Below are positions 17,050 to 24,968 of a stretch of DNA of 64,000 bases, in pieces. The notes below the pieces were generated by a model that did not search any database, was not told where the DNA came from, and was given only the letters and a program-made list of their open reading frames with translations. This DNA is from Aquabacter spiritensis. Lineage in GTDB: Bacteria; Pseudomonadota; Alphaproteobacteria; Rhizobiales; Xanthobacteraceae. The stretch covers positions 157,003-221,002 of the forward strand of contig NZ_SMAI01000009.1 of the NCBI RefSeq assembly GCF_004346185.1, in the 5' to 3' direction. A program made the translations under genes and the position numbers. How positions within the stretch are numbered: the first letter of the stretch is position 1; each line of letters starts with the position of its first letter.

Positions 17050-18860
17050 CAGACGGGAAGATCGCTTCTCGCCTCGCCCGCCCGAGCGAGCTCGATGTAG
17101 GTGTCCGGTCCGTAATGCAGGGTGTTGCGGGCGTAATAGGGGGGCACCTGCATGTCGAATTGCGCGTGCCCGTGGCTGACATCGCTGCGCAGGAGGTCGG
17201 TGCGGCTGGCGATGTCGAGGCGCAGCCGCTCGCCCGGCTTCAGCACCACGGGCTGCGGTGTCAGGCTGAAACGAAGCGTCACCGGCACGCCCGGCACCAG
17301 CGGCTCCGGCGTGTCGATGTCGATGGCGATCTCGGTTGCGGTGCAGCGCGCGGTGTCGATCCTGCGGCAGGCGGGGCGGATCGCGCCCATGGACAGGATC
17401 TGGTAGGCGCCATCGGCCGAGACGAGGCCGGTGCGGGCCACCACGTAGGAATCGATCTCGTTCGAGCTGAAGGAGAGGCTCAAAGTCACGGGCCCGGTCA
17501 ACTCCGTCTCTTCCTCCACCGGCAGTTCAAAGGTGAGGCGCTGGTTTTCCACCTCGTCGAAACCCGCCGTCACGATGGCGCCGAGCGGCACCGCCGCCCA
17601 TCGGTTCGTCCCGCCTTTGCCCGGCGCGCGGTCGAGGCGATGGGTTGCGGCGTCGGCGCCATTGGAGGCCGGGTAGAGGCGCAGTGCCGTGCTGCCGGGC
17701 AGCGGCCAGTCCGGCGCGCTGCGATAGTCCTTGGCGCCTTCGGCCCAGTAGCGCACCCGCGGCTGCGCAGCATAGCCGTTGTCCGCGCCGTAGACGAGAT
17801 GATCGAAGAAGGCGAGCGCCTCGATCTGCCAGGCATAGACCGGCAGGTCATAGGCCGCAGGGCCGACAATCAGCCAGCGCCGATCCTTCGGCGTGCCGGC
17901 ATTCTCGAACAGATCGTAGGCGCCGAACTGGTGCAGGTTGAGGTAGCCGGCATTCTGGACGACGACGAACGGCACCTTGATATCCCCCAGCGCACCCGAC
18001 GGCCCCGCCGGTAGGACGCTGGTCGCCCGGGTCTTGCCGTCGAGCATGAGGCCGGCGAACAGCCGACGCGTTGCAGGGGTCGGCGTCATCCGCCGAAATC
18101 CCTTCATGATCCGCGCCATGCGCTTCTTCAGTTGCGGCCACCACAGGTGCTTCAGGGCTGAGTTGGTGATGTGGCTCACCACCGCGCGCAGCAGCGGCGG
18201 CAGGTGCAGCCGGAATTGCAGGGGCGTGAAGTTCGCCCCCATCCAGAGCGCGAAGAAATCCGGCTGGGGTACGCCGCCGAACATGGCGATGTGGCGGAAA
18301 TAGTCCGTACACATCTCGTTGGTGAAGAAACCCTTCAGCGCGGACGGCGACAAGCGCGCCACCTGCGGCTGGGTCAGCCCGTAATATGAGGTGCCGAACA
18401 GCACCACCTGTCCGTCGCACCAGGGCTGCGCGGCGGTCCATTGGATCACTTTGGCGTGGTCTTCGACGTCCGTGTCGTTGAGATAGACGGCGTCGGCTCC
18501 ACCCGAGCGGCCCATGCCGCGCCGGGTCACGATGACATGCACATAGCCGCGATCGGTGAAGATCGGCGGGCTCCCGGTCTCGTTATTGCCCGCAGGCACG
18601 CCGGCAGCCTGCAATTCCTTGGAATAGGCCGCGAAGCAGATGACTGCGGGAAAGCGGCCGGGCGGCTTCGGCACATAGACATCGGCCGCAAGCGCGACGG
18701 CGGGCGCGACCTCGATCATCTGGTCTGCGAGGACGCGGCAGCCGAGCCCCGACTTTGCGGCGGGGCCGGGCGTCCAGCCGGCGAGTTGCGCGCCGAACAG
18801 ACCGCCCTTCGGCGCGATCAGATTGTCCCAGAATCCGGGCTTCCCGTCTTTGGCCGTCAT
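17049..18860 (-). CDS. CocE/NonD family hydrolase (peptidase S15-like)
   Basis: 603 residues. The alpha/beta-hydrolase domain has the GTSYYG nucleophile elbow (Ser158), a typical DVYVPKPPGRFPAVI entrance and the RGMGRSGG segment; residues after about 370 form the jelly-roll C-terminal domain of the CocE/X-Pro dipeptidyl-peptidase family. It hydrolyses esters or amides. Longer by a short N-terminus (FWDNLIAPKGGLFG) than many homologues. No signal peptide, so cytoplasmic. Last gene of the operon dld, ThDP enzyme, two NHLP-like proteins, this hydrolase; it probably liberates or consumes the carboxylic acid handled by the upstream enzymes. Confidence 0.87.
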   Translation of the reverse strand: MTAKDGKPGFWDNLIAPKGGLFGAQLAGWTPGPAAKSGLGCRVLADQMIEVAPAVALAADVYVPKPPGRFPAVICFAAYSKELQAAGVPAGNNETGSPPIFTDRGYVHVIVTRRGMGRSGGADAVYLNDTDVEDHAKVIQWTAAQPWCDGQVVLFGTSYYGLTQPQVARLSPSALKGFFTNEMCTDYFRHIAMFGGVPQPDFFALWMGANFTPLQFRLHLPPLLRAVVSHITNSALKHLWWPQLKKRMARIMKGFRRMTPTPATRRLFAGLMLDGKTRATSVLPAGPSGALGDIKVPFVVVQNAGYLNLHQFGAYDLFENAGTPKDRRWLIVGPAAYDLPVYAWQIEALAFFDHLVYGADNGYAAQPRVRYWAEGAKDYRSAPDWPLPGSTALRLYPASNGADAATHRLDRAPGKGGTNRWAAVPLGAIVTAGFDEVENQRLTFELPVEEETELTGPVTLSLSFSSNEIDSYVVARTGLVSADGAYQILSMGAIRPACRRIDTARCTATEIAIDIDTPEPLVPGVPVTLRFSLTPQPVVLKPGERLRLDIASRTDLLRSDVSHGHAQFDMQVPPYYARNTLHYGPDTYIELARAGEARSDLPV

Positions 18861-18917
18861 TTTCCTTCTCCCTCCCCGATCCCAGGCTGGCCGCGCCAGG
18901 TCGTGGCGCGGGGCAGC

Positions 18918-19286
18918 CTACAATTGCGAGATGTCGAGGCCGATCTTCTTCTGCGCCGCCAGCCGCATCTCGCGCACCACCCATTTCTGCGTGTCGTTCG
19001 GGATAAAGAAGCCCCCGATGCCGGACGAAAAGAGCAGGTCGAAGACGCGCTCCGTCACCTGGCCAAGCGCCTGCTCCAGGTCCGCTCCCGCCTCGGGCTT
19101 GGGCGGAACCATGATGATGATGGTGTCTTCCGCCTGCTCGATGATCTCGATCTTGAAATCCGGACCCGGCGTGTAGCCGAACTCTTCGCAGACCACCCCG
19201 ACAGGATCGGCAATGAGCTTCGCGCGATAGTCGGGATCGGTGGCGATGCGCTCGTAATTCTTCTCGACGAAATCGGCATTGCTCAT
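18918..19286 (-). CDS. NHLP-like / nitrile-hydratase-alpha-like small protein 2
   Basis: 122 residues. N-terminal helices (NADFVEKNYERIATDPDYRA) lead to KLIADPVGVVCEEFGYTPG and a beta segment ending in DTIIIMVPPKP, the layout of nitrile hydratase alpha leader peptides (NHLP). There is no nitrile hydratase Cys cluster and no Gly-Gly cleavage site. The C-terminal 50 residues (ERVFDLLFSSGIGGFFIPND, then KWVVREMRLAAQKK) contain no Cys/Ser/Thr-rich core. It starts within the stop of its paralogue (ATGA). Function unknown; scaffold, carrier or divergent precursor are the options. Confidence 0.7.
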   Translation of the reverse strand: MSNADFVEKNYERIATDPDYRAKLIADPVGVVCEEFGYTPGPDFKIEIIEQAEDTIIIMVPPKPEAGADLEQALGQVTERVFDLLFSSGIGGFFIPNDTQKWVVREMRLAAQKKIGLDISQL

Positions 19287-19618
19287 GGCTGATCTCCCCC
19301 GGTGCGGGCCGCATTGCGCAGGGCCAGCAGCTTGAATTTGGCAGCGACGGGCACGAGCCAGATGAAAAGCCCCTGGCTGGACCACAGATCCATCTGGTTG
19401 AGCGGCGCCGTCGGTGGCGGCGCGTTGGGCGTGCGGGCGGGCGGGATGGTGAAGTAGACCCGGTCGCGCCGCTGCACCACGATCTTCACCTTGACGCCCG
19501 CCGGCACCTCGACGCCCATGGATCCGAGCGCCGCGACGGGATCGCTCTCCACTTGCGCGGCGAACCCGTCGTCGCTCCAGACGCGTTTCGTCAGCTCTCG
19601 TTCGAAATCCCCCGACAT
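19283..19618 (-). CDS. NHLP-like / nitrile-hydratase-alpha-like small protein 1
   Basis: 111 residues from the ATG at 19618 (a longer start adds a non-conserved 14 residues). The same order as its neighbour: FERELTKRVWSDDGFAAQVE, then SDPVAALGSMGVEVPAGVKV and VQRRDRVYFTIPPA, a close match to the NHLP leader pattern. The tail is Pro/Ala-rich and then hydrophobic (LFIWLVPVAAKFKLLAL), possibly a membrane-contact helix. No Cys residue at all, so no heterocycle or thioether core from Cys. Coupled by ATGA to the second copy; upstream is the ThDP enzyme. Confidence 0.7.
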   Translation of the reverse strand: MSGDFERELTKRVWSDDGFAAQVESDPVAALGSMGVEVPAGVKVKIVVQRRDRVYFTIPPARTPNAPPPTAPLNQMDLWSSQGLFIWLVPVAAKFKLLALRNAARTGGDQP

Positions 19619-19688
19619 GAGCGTTCCTCCATTCTGCTTGGGTTGGCTCCACCGGGGCAAAGGCGACCCGGGGCGGTGGCGGCGATGC

Positions 19689-21296
19689 TCACGGCTCGCG
19701 ATCGATGATCAAGAAGCTCGGGCCTTGATGGGCGAGCGCGCGGGAAAGAACGTCGCCGACCCCCTGAAGGTCGTCGATCGTCTCGACGCGCGCGCCGAAG
19801 CCCTCGGCGATCTTGCGCATGTCCACGTTCGGATCGGTGAAATCCAGGCCGACGAAATGTGTGGTCGCGATGGTGGTTCCCATCACATTGCACCACAGGT
19901 CTTTCAACAGCCGGTATTCGTTGTTCACGAAGCAGATGAAGATGGACGGGATGGAATATTTCGCCGCCGTCCACAGGGCGTGGATCGAGAACAGGCTGCC
20001 GCCGTCGCCCACGAAGCAGGCGGCGTGCTTGCCGCTCGCCAGCCCGATGCCGACGCCGAGCGGCATGGCCCAGCCCAGTCCGCCGCCGCGGGGCGAGAAA
20101 TGGACGTTCCGGAAGCCGAGGCGCACCGCCATATCCTGCACGATGGCGTCCTCGGAGGAGCCTTCCGTGATGATGTGGGTTCCCGGATCGAGATGGCGCA
20201 ACACGGCGAGGATCAGCGCATCGCTCGCCCGCGCGCCGGACGCGGGATATTTGGCGTCGAGCGCCGCCTCGTCGACCGCACGCGGGACCGCAGGCTGGGT
20301 CTCCCCCCCCAGCGCCGCCGCCAGTGCATCCAGCGTCGCATGGATGTCGCCCAGCACCGCCATGTCGCAGGGAAAATCGAAGCCGAGCTGGCTGGCCGCC
20401 GGCGCGATCTGGATCACCTGCAAGTCCGGCGGCAGCGCCTGGAGGCCGTCATAGGTGAAGCTGTCCACCTTCTCGCCGACCAGCAGCATGGTGTGGTAGC
20501 GGCCCAACGTCTGGTTGATCGCCGTCGTGGTCGGCGGAAGCTGGCCGCGAAAGTTGGGATGCAGGGGATCGACCGTGCCCTGCACGTGGAAGGGGGCGGC
20601 ATAGATGTCGGCGCCGAGCGCGCTCGCGATGCGGCTGACGGCGTCGATGCCGTGCGCCGCGCCCACCGCATAATCGGCGACGATGGCGAGCTTGCCTGCC
20701 GGCACCACCTTGAGCGCGCCCGCGACCTCGCCGATGGCGCGCGGCACCGCATCCTCAATGATGCGGGTCTTCTTGAACGCCGTATGCGCGGTCTCCTCCA
20801 GCATGAAGTTCATCGGAATGGAGAGGAACACCGGACCGGTCGGCTGGAGCCGCGCATGCAGGTAGCCGCGCTGCAGGGCGATGGCGAGATCGTCCGTGCG
20901 CGTCACCTCGTAAGCGTATTTGGTGGCGGTCTCCGCCAGCTGGACATTGGGCGCGCCCAGCACCGGATTGTGGATGAGGAAACGGGAATCCTGCTGCCCG
21001 TTGATCACAAGCAGCGGCACCCCCGACATGAGCGCGTTGCGCATATTGAACATGCCGTTGGCGAGGCCCGGATAGGTGTGCAGGCTGACGATGCCCGGCT
21101 TTCCGGTGATCAGCGCATAGCCCGCCGCGATGCCGACCGCGCTCGATTCATGCAGCGACAAAACATAGGTGGCCTTCGACGCGGCCACTGCCGCCAGGAA
21201 GGTGGTCTCCGTCGTCCCCGGATTGCCGAAGACGAAGGGAATATCATACGTCTCAAGGAAATCCTGGATAAGCTCGCCACCGGTCCGGGTCGTCAT
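19689..21296 (-). CDS. ThDP-dependent enzyme, benzoylformate decarboxylase-like
   Basis: 535 residues from the ATG at 21296. Three ThDP-enzyme domains: PYR (GNPGTTETTF; catalytic Glu50 in SLHESSAVGIAAGYA), central, and PP with the cofactor motif GDGGSLFSIHALWTAAKY...NNEYRLL. This order resembles MdlC-type benzoylformate decarboxylases and acetolactate-synthase-like relatives. It probably decarboxylates a 2-oxo acid to an aldehyde. The preceding gene (dld) makes 2-oxo acids from D-2-hydroxy acids, giving a two-step route. Which side chain it accepts cannot be said. Confidence 0.88.
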   Translation of the reverse strand: MTTRTGGELIQDFLETYDIPFVFGNPGTTETTFLAAVAASKATYVLSLHESSAVGIAAGYALITGKPGIVSLHTYPGLANGMFNMRNALMSGVPLLVINGQQDSRFLIHNPVLGAPNVQLAETATKYAYEVTRTDDLAIALQRGYLHARLQPTGPVFLSIPMNFMLEETAHTAFKKTRIIEDAVPRAIGEVAGALKVVPAGKLAIVADYAVGAAHGIDAVSRIASALGADIYAAPFHVQGTVDPLHPNFRGQLPPTTTAINQTLGRYHTMLLVGEKVDSFTYDGLQALPPDLQVIQIAPAASQLGFDFPCDMAVLGDIHATLDALAAALGGETQPAVPRAVDEAALDAKYPASGARASDALILAVLRHLDPGTHIITEGSSEDAIVQDMAVRLGFRNVHFSPRGGGLGWAMPLGVGIGLASGKHAACFVGDGGSLFSIHALWTAAKYSIPSIFICFVNNEYRLLKDLWCNVMGTTIATTHFVGLDFTDPNVDMRKIAEGFGARVETIDDLQGVGDVLSRALAHQGPSFLIIDREP

Positions 21297-21361
21297 CGTT
21301 TCCTCCAAGAAGAGCATGCTGTTTATTGTGGGAATACGCTCTGCGTGGGGCGCCGTCATCT

Positions 21362-23161
21362 TCAGCCCTCGCAGTGCAGCTCGGACCTTCCCGGTGCTTG
21401 TCCGCGCGGCATCCAATGGGCGCATTTCGTGGTGCGCCCGATCCCCGGATTGAACGCGTTGCAGGGATCGAGCGCTTTGAAATGGTCGACCATCGCGGGC
21501 TTCGCGAAATAGAGATGCCCCACATTGTGCTCGGCGGGATATTCGGCGCCACGGCCATCGAGCCGCTTCCACATCGCGTGCTCGATCTCCGCGCAATTGC
21601 TGCCCTTCGCCACGATGTAGTCCTGGTGGAAGACGTGGCAGAAGAAGTGCCCGCAATACAGCTTGCGGATCAGATGCTTCTCGATCTCCACCGGCAACGT
21701 CTCGAACCAGTTCTCGTCATTGCGGCGCAGCGCGATGTCCAGCGCCACGATGTCCTCAACCTCCCCGTCGTGCACCGCGCGATAGCGGATCGCGGCGCCG
21801 GCGGCGGCGAAGCGATGCAGGAAAGCCTTGTCGCCCTCGTCGGGCGTGCATTCGAAGTAATCTCCCGTCTTCGTAGGAAAGAGCGAGGTCAGATAGGCGC
21901 GCGCTTCTGCAATCCCCTCATCCCCCATCTTCAATAGCAGATAATGCTCGAAGCGATCGCGATAGTCGGTCATGCGCTCGGGCAGATGCTTCGGGAAGAG
22001 GTGACTCAAGGCTTGCAGCAGCTTGGCGCTGAGATTCTTCGGCAGGAATATGAAGCGCCGGCACAGATTGTCGAATGCCGCCTGGAGGGCGAACAGCCGC
22101 GGGATCATGTCGGTGCCGAGGTAATTTATCACCAGGAAGGTGTCCTTGCCGTAGACCTCTGCGCAAGTGAAGGAGTCCCGGTGCATGTACTCGCCTTCGA
22201 TGGGCAGCGTCTTGAATCTCTGGAGAATGTGGCGGCGAATGGCTTCGAGTTCCCCGGTGTCGTTCGAGCCGATGTAGAAGACGACCTGTTCCTTCTCCTT
22301 CGGAAAAGTGTCGAGCCGCACGGCCATGAGCATCACCTTACCGGCGCTGCCGGAGGCCTCGAACAGACGGCGCGGATCGGCATTGAAGCGGGCGGGAGTC
22401 GGCGCCGCAATATCGCGCACATGGTCCGCATACTCATGGTCGGAAGCGGCGCGGGCGGGGTCGTTGAAGATGTCGGCGGCGGTGAAGTCGCCGCTCTCTA
22501 CGCGCTGAAGGATCGTCTCGGGGTCGTTGCCAAGCGCGATGCCCAGGTGATTGACGAGATGCAGCCCGCCCGCCTCATCCAGCCGCGCGAACAAAGCGAG
22601 TTGGGTGAAGGCCGGGCCGCGATGGATTAGGGCGCCGCCGGAATTGTTGCAGACGCCTCCGAACACCGATGCGCCGATGCAGGACGATCCAATAACGGAG
22701 TGCGGCGCGCGGCCGATCTTCTCCAGCGCCTTCTCCAGGTGAAACAAGGTCGTGCCGGGCAGGCACACGACCTGCGTGCCGTCATTGATCAGGTGAAGGC
22801 CTTCGATGCGCATGGTGTTGATGAGCACCACGCCGCGGTCGTAATCGTCCCCGTCTGGGGTGGAGCCGCCGGTCACGCCCGTATTGGCCGACTGCATGAT
22901 CACGATCTTGTCCGCGGCGATGCAGGCCTTGAGGACGCGCCACTGCTCGACCAGGGATCCCGGCCGCACCACGGCGACCACCGGGCCGCTGCCGAACCTT
23001 ATCCCGGTGCGAAAGCGGCGCGTGGCCTCGGGGCTCGTCAGGACATGCGGCCGACCGACGATCTCCTGCAGGACCGTGACGAGGTGCGCTTCATCTGTGA
23101 TCGTCTTTCGTCCGGCAGCGTCGCGCATCGGGACGGCCAAGTCGAGAAATGCAGCGTCCAT
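21362..23161 (-). CDS. dld: quinone-dependent D-lactate dehydrogenase
   Basis: 599 residues from the ATG at 23161, which has GGGAG nine bases upstream. FAD-linked PCMH domain with NTGVTGGSTPDG-x-DYDRGVV and the Dld-specific block PHSVIGSSCIGASVFGG-x-CNNSGG; the C-terminal membrane-associated part contains EYMHRDSFTCAEVYGKDTF and AEHNVGHLY, all close to E. coli Dld text I know. It oxidises D-lactate, or another D-2-hydroxy acid, to the 2-oxo acid and passes electrons to quinone at the inner face of the membrane. First gene of the operon; the ThDP decarboxylase follows. The promoter lies in the 314-base gap shared with the divergent LuxR-type gene. Confidence 0.93.
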   Translation of the reverse strand: MDAAFLDLAVPMRDAAGRKTITDEAHLVTVLQEIVGRPHVLTSPEATRRFRTGIRFGSGPVVAVVRPGSLVEQWRVLKACIAADKIVIMQSANTGVTGGSTPDGDDYDRGVVLINTMRIEGLHLINDGTQVVCLPGTTLFHLEKALEKIGRAPHSVIGSSCIGASVFGGVCNNSGGALIHRGPAFTQLALFARLDEAGGLHLVNHLGIALGNDPETILQRVESGDFTAADIFNDPARAASDHEYADHVRDIAAPTPARFNADPRRLFEASGSAGKVMLMAVRLDTFPKEKEQVVFYIGSNDTGELEAIRRHILQRFKTLPIEGEYMHRDSFTCAEVYGKDTFLVINYLGTDMIPRLFALQAAFDNLCRRFIFLPKNLSAKLLQALSHLFPKHLPERMTDYRDRFEHYLLLKMGDEGIAEARAYLTSLFPTKTGDYFECTPDEGDKAFLHRFAAAGAAIRYRAVHDGEVEDIVALDIALRRNDENWFETLPVEIEKHLIRKLYCGHFFCHVFHQDYIVAKGSNCAEIEHAMWKRLDGRGAEYPAEHNVGHLYFAKPAMVDHFKALDPCNAFNPGIGRTTKCAHWMPRGQAPGRSELHCEG

Positions 23162-23475
23162 GGCGACAGCTCTCCCTAACGTCACCTCTGGCTATCGGCC
23201 TCATTCGGCCAACGGCCTGCCCCGGTGATCGCCCCTGAACCAGATTCGTCGGTTGCTGATGGTCGCCCGCCGCGGGCTTGATGAGACGTCAGCCTATCGC
23301 AACGGCATTGGGCGGCACATCAACAGAAGTGGTGAGGTGCCCAGATTGTAGTCCTAACTGAAAAAAGAGGGGCGGATCAGGTCGAGCCACTTCATCAGCA
23401 TCCCGGTAGGTCAGGATGCGTTGAACGGGCTGAGATTTTCTGCCATCTTCCGGCTACTTTCGGGACTGCCCAAGC
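23162..23475. promoter_or_regulatory. Divergent promoter region between dld operon and LuxR-type regulator
   Basis: 314 bases without a gene. The stretch must carry the promoters for both divergent transcripts. An A-rich tract (GAAAAAAGAG, 23358-23368) is the only striking composition; I found no convincing long palindrome for the LuxR-type protein. Confidence 0.4.
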
Positions 23476-24648
23476 GTGAAAGACACGGAGCGCGAACTCG
23501 CCGACTGCGTCGGCGCCATCTATCAGGCTGGGGCCGGAGACGGCAGTTGGTTCGACGTTGGCGAACGCATCTGCCGGATTATGGATGCCAGGCGCGCCCT
23601 TCTGAATCTCGGCGGCCCCGGGGGACCTCGCAACTTGCTGATGCCTGCCGACGGCAGCGAGACCGCATATTCCGACTATTTCCATGCCAGAGACCCCTAT
23701 GCCGCAAAGGCCCGCTATGACTTTGCGACAGCGCGAGCCTATCACCTCGGCAACGCGAAGCTCGGGGCCGAGCTGGTCGCCGAAACCGAACTCCTCCGCA
23801 GCGAATATTACTTCGACTTCGCTCGGCATCACGAGCGTCGACACGTGATCGGCGGCATGGCCGGCCTTACGGAGGCGACGCCGATCTTGGTGTCCCGGGG
23901 CGACGACACGGGCGCATTCGACGAAACCCATGTCCGCCTGCTTAAGACCCTGATGCCGCACGTCCAGCGCGCCATCGAGCTGCGCGCACGGCTGGGGCGG
24001 GAGGACGAGGCCGCCGCCCTGACGCGCGCCGCCCTGGACGCGCTTCCCGTAGGCGTGGGGGTCGTCGATGCGGGGTTGAAGATCCGCTTCGTCAACGATC
24101 TCGCCCGCAGGTACTTGGCCGGTCCCGATTCCGGCCTCTTCTCCATGCGCTCGGGCCCTTATGCCGGCAGCGGCGTATACCTCGCCGCCATGTCCCGCGA
24201 AGAGGCCGGCGTGCTCCGCAAACTCGTTGCCTCCGCCACATCGGGAGGCGCTGGGGGCGCGACGCGTGTCACCTCGCGCAATGGCGCCATCGCGGCGCTG
24301 ACGGTCGCACCGGCGCCGCTGGGCCTCGCCAATGACGTGAGAGGTCGGGACGAAGGCGATGGCAGGGACCCTTTGGCTCTCATCCTCCTGCGGCCGCTCA
24401 ACCGCAAGGCGGTGCCGCAGGCGGACATGCTGTGCGAGATGTTCGGCTTCAGCCGGGCCGAAGCGGAGGTCGCTCTCGCTCTCACCGGCGGCGCCAGCGC
24501 CGAGGATGTGGCGCGGGGACGCGGGGTCTCGCTCATGACCGTCCGCAGCCAGATCCGCTCGATCCTGGGCAAGTCGGAAGCGGAGAACCTGCGGGACTTC
24601 GAGCGCACCATGGCGACCCTCGGCGCACTTGTGCCGCAGCAGCGCTGA
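23476..24648 (+). CDS. LuxR-type helix-turn-helix transcriptional regulator
   Basis: 390 residues from a GTG. The C-terminal part (about 320-385) carries the LuxR/GerE helix-turn-helix: MFGFSRAEAEVALALTGGAS, EDVARGRGVSLMTVRSQIRSIL, close to the consensus T-x-x-E-x-x-V-L-x-L-x-x-G. The middle (about 165-230) looks like a PAS-type sensor (ALDALPVGVGVVDAGLKIRFVND). Divergent from dld, so probably the pathway regulator of the dld-ThDP-NHLP-CocE operon. Confidence 0.87.
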   Translation: MKDTERELADCVGAIYQAGAGDGSWFDVGERICRIMDARRALLNLGGPGGPRNLLMPADGSETAYSDYFHARDPYAAKARYDFATARAYHLGNAKLGAELVAETELLRSEYYFDFARHHERRHVIGGMAGLTEATPILVSRGDDTGAFDETHVRLLKTLMPHVQRAIELRARLGREDEAAALTRAALDALPVGVGVVDAGLKIRFVNDLARRYLAGPDSGLFSMRSGPYAGSGVYLAAMSREEAGVLRKLVASATSGGAGGATRVTSRNGAIAALTVAPAPLGLANDVRGRDEGDGRDPLALILLRPLNRKAVPQADMLCEMFGFSRAEAEVALALTGGASAEDVARGRGVSLMTVRSQIRSILGKSEAENLRDFERTMATLGALVPQQR

Positions 24649-24755
24649 AGGTGGTTCGGCCGGCCCGCTGGTCGGCTCGCGTCCCGCATAGACAGTTCTG
24701 ACGATGAGGCGGCGGGCCGGGCTGGCTAGGCTGCCGTCAATCGAACCGGGACTGG

Positions 24756-24968
24756 ATGCGCGCCATGCAACAGCACGTCACGCCTGCGCCACACCGGCGC
24801 ATGATCGTCGGGATCAGCTGCGCCACGGGGATCATCTACGGACTGCGCATCCTGGAAGTGCTCGGGCGCGCACTCGATCTGTACGACCTCGACACAGGCC
24901 TGTTCAATCGATGGAGCTGCGGCCCGGAAGCGGCCACGCGCGTCGCGGGCACCAGGGGAGACGCCTGA
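24756..24968 (+). pseudogene. ubiX remnant with in-frame internal deletion
   Basis: 70 codons, open and with an ATG. Residues 14-36 (RRMIVGISCATGIIYGLRIL) are the N-terminus of UbiX, the prenyl transferase that makes prenylated FMN; residues 37-51 (GRALDLYDLDTGLFNRW) are its C-terminal end. The roughly 130 residues between, which hold the flavin pocket, are gone. The stop TGA overlaps the ATG of the ubiD gene, so the original coupling is kept. It cannot act as UbiX; it could still be translated as a microprotein or serve to couple ubiD translation. Confidence 0.7.

Noticed and set aside
18918..19618. The two small proteins as nitrile hydratase alpha subunits
   Set aside because: Both lack the Cys-rich metal site of nitrile hydratase and are about half its length; there is no beta subunit gene.
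19491..21512. 673-codon plus-strand frame opposite the ThDP enzyme
   Set aside because: Antisense shadow rich in Arg, His and Asp; the minus strand encodes a complete ThDP enzyme.
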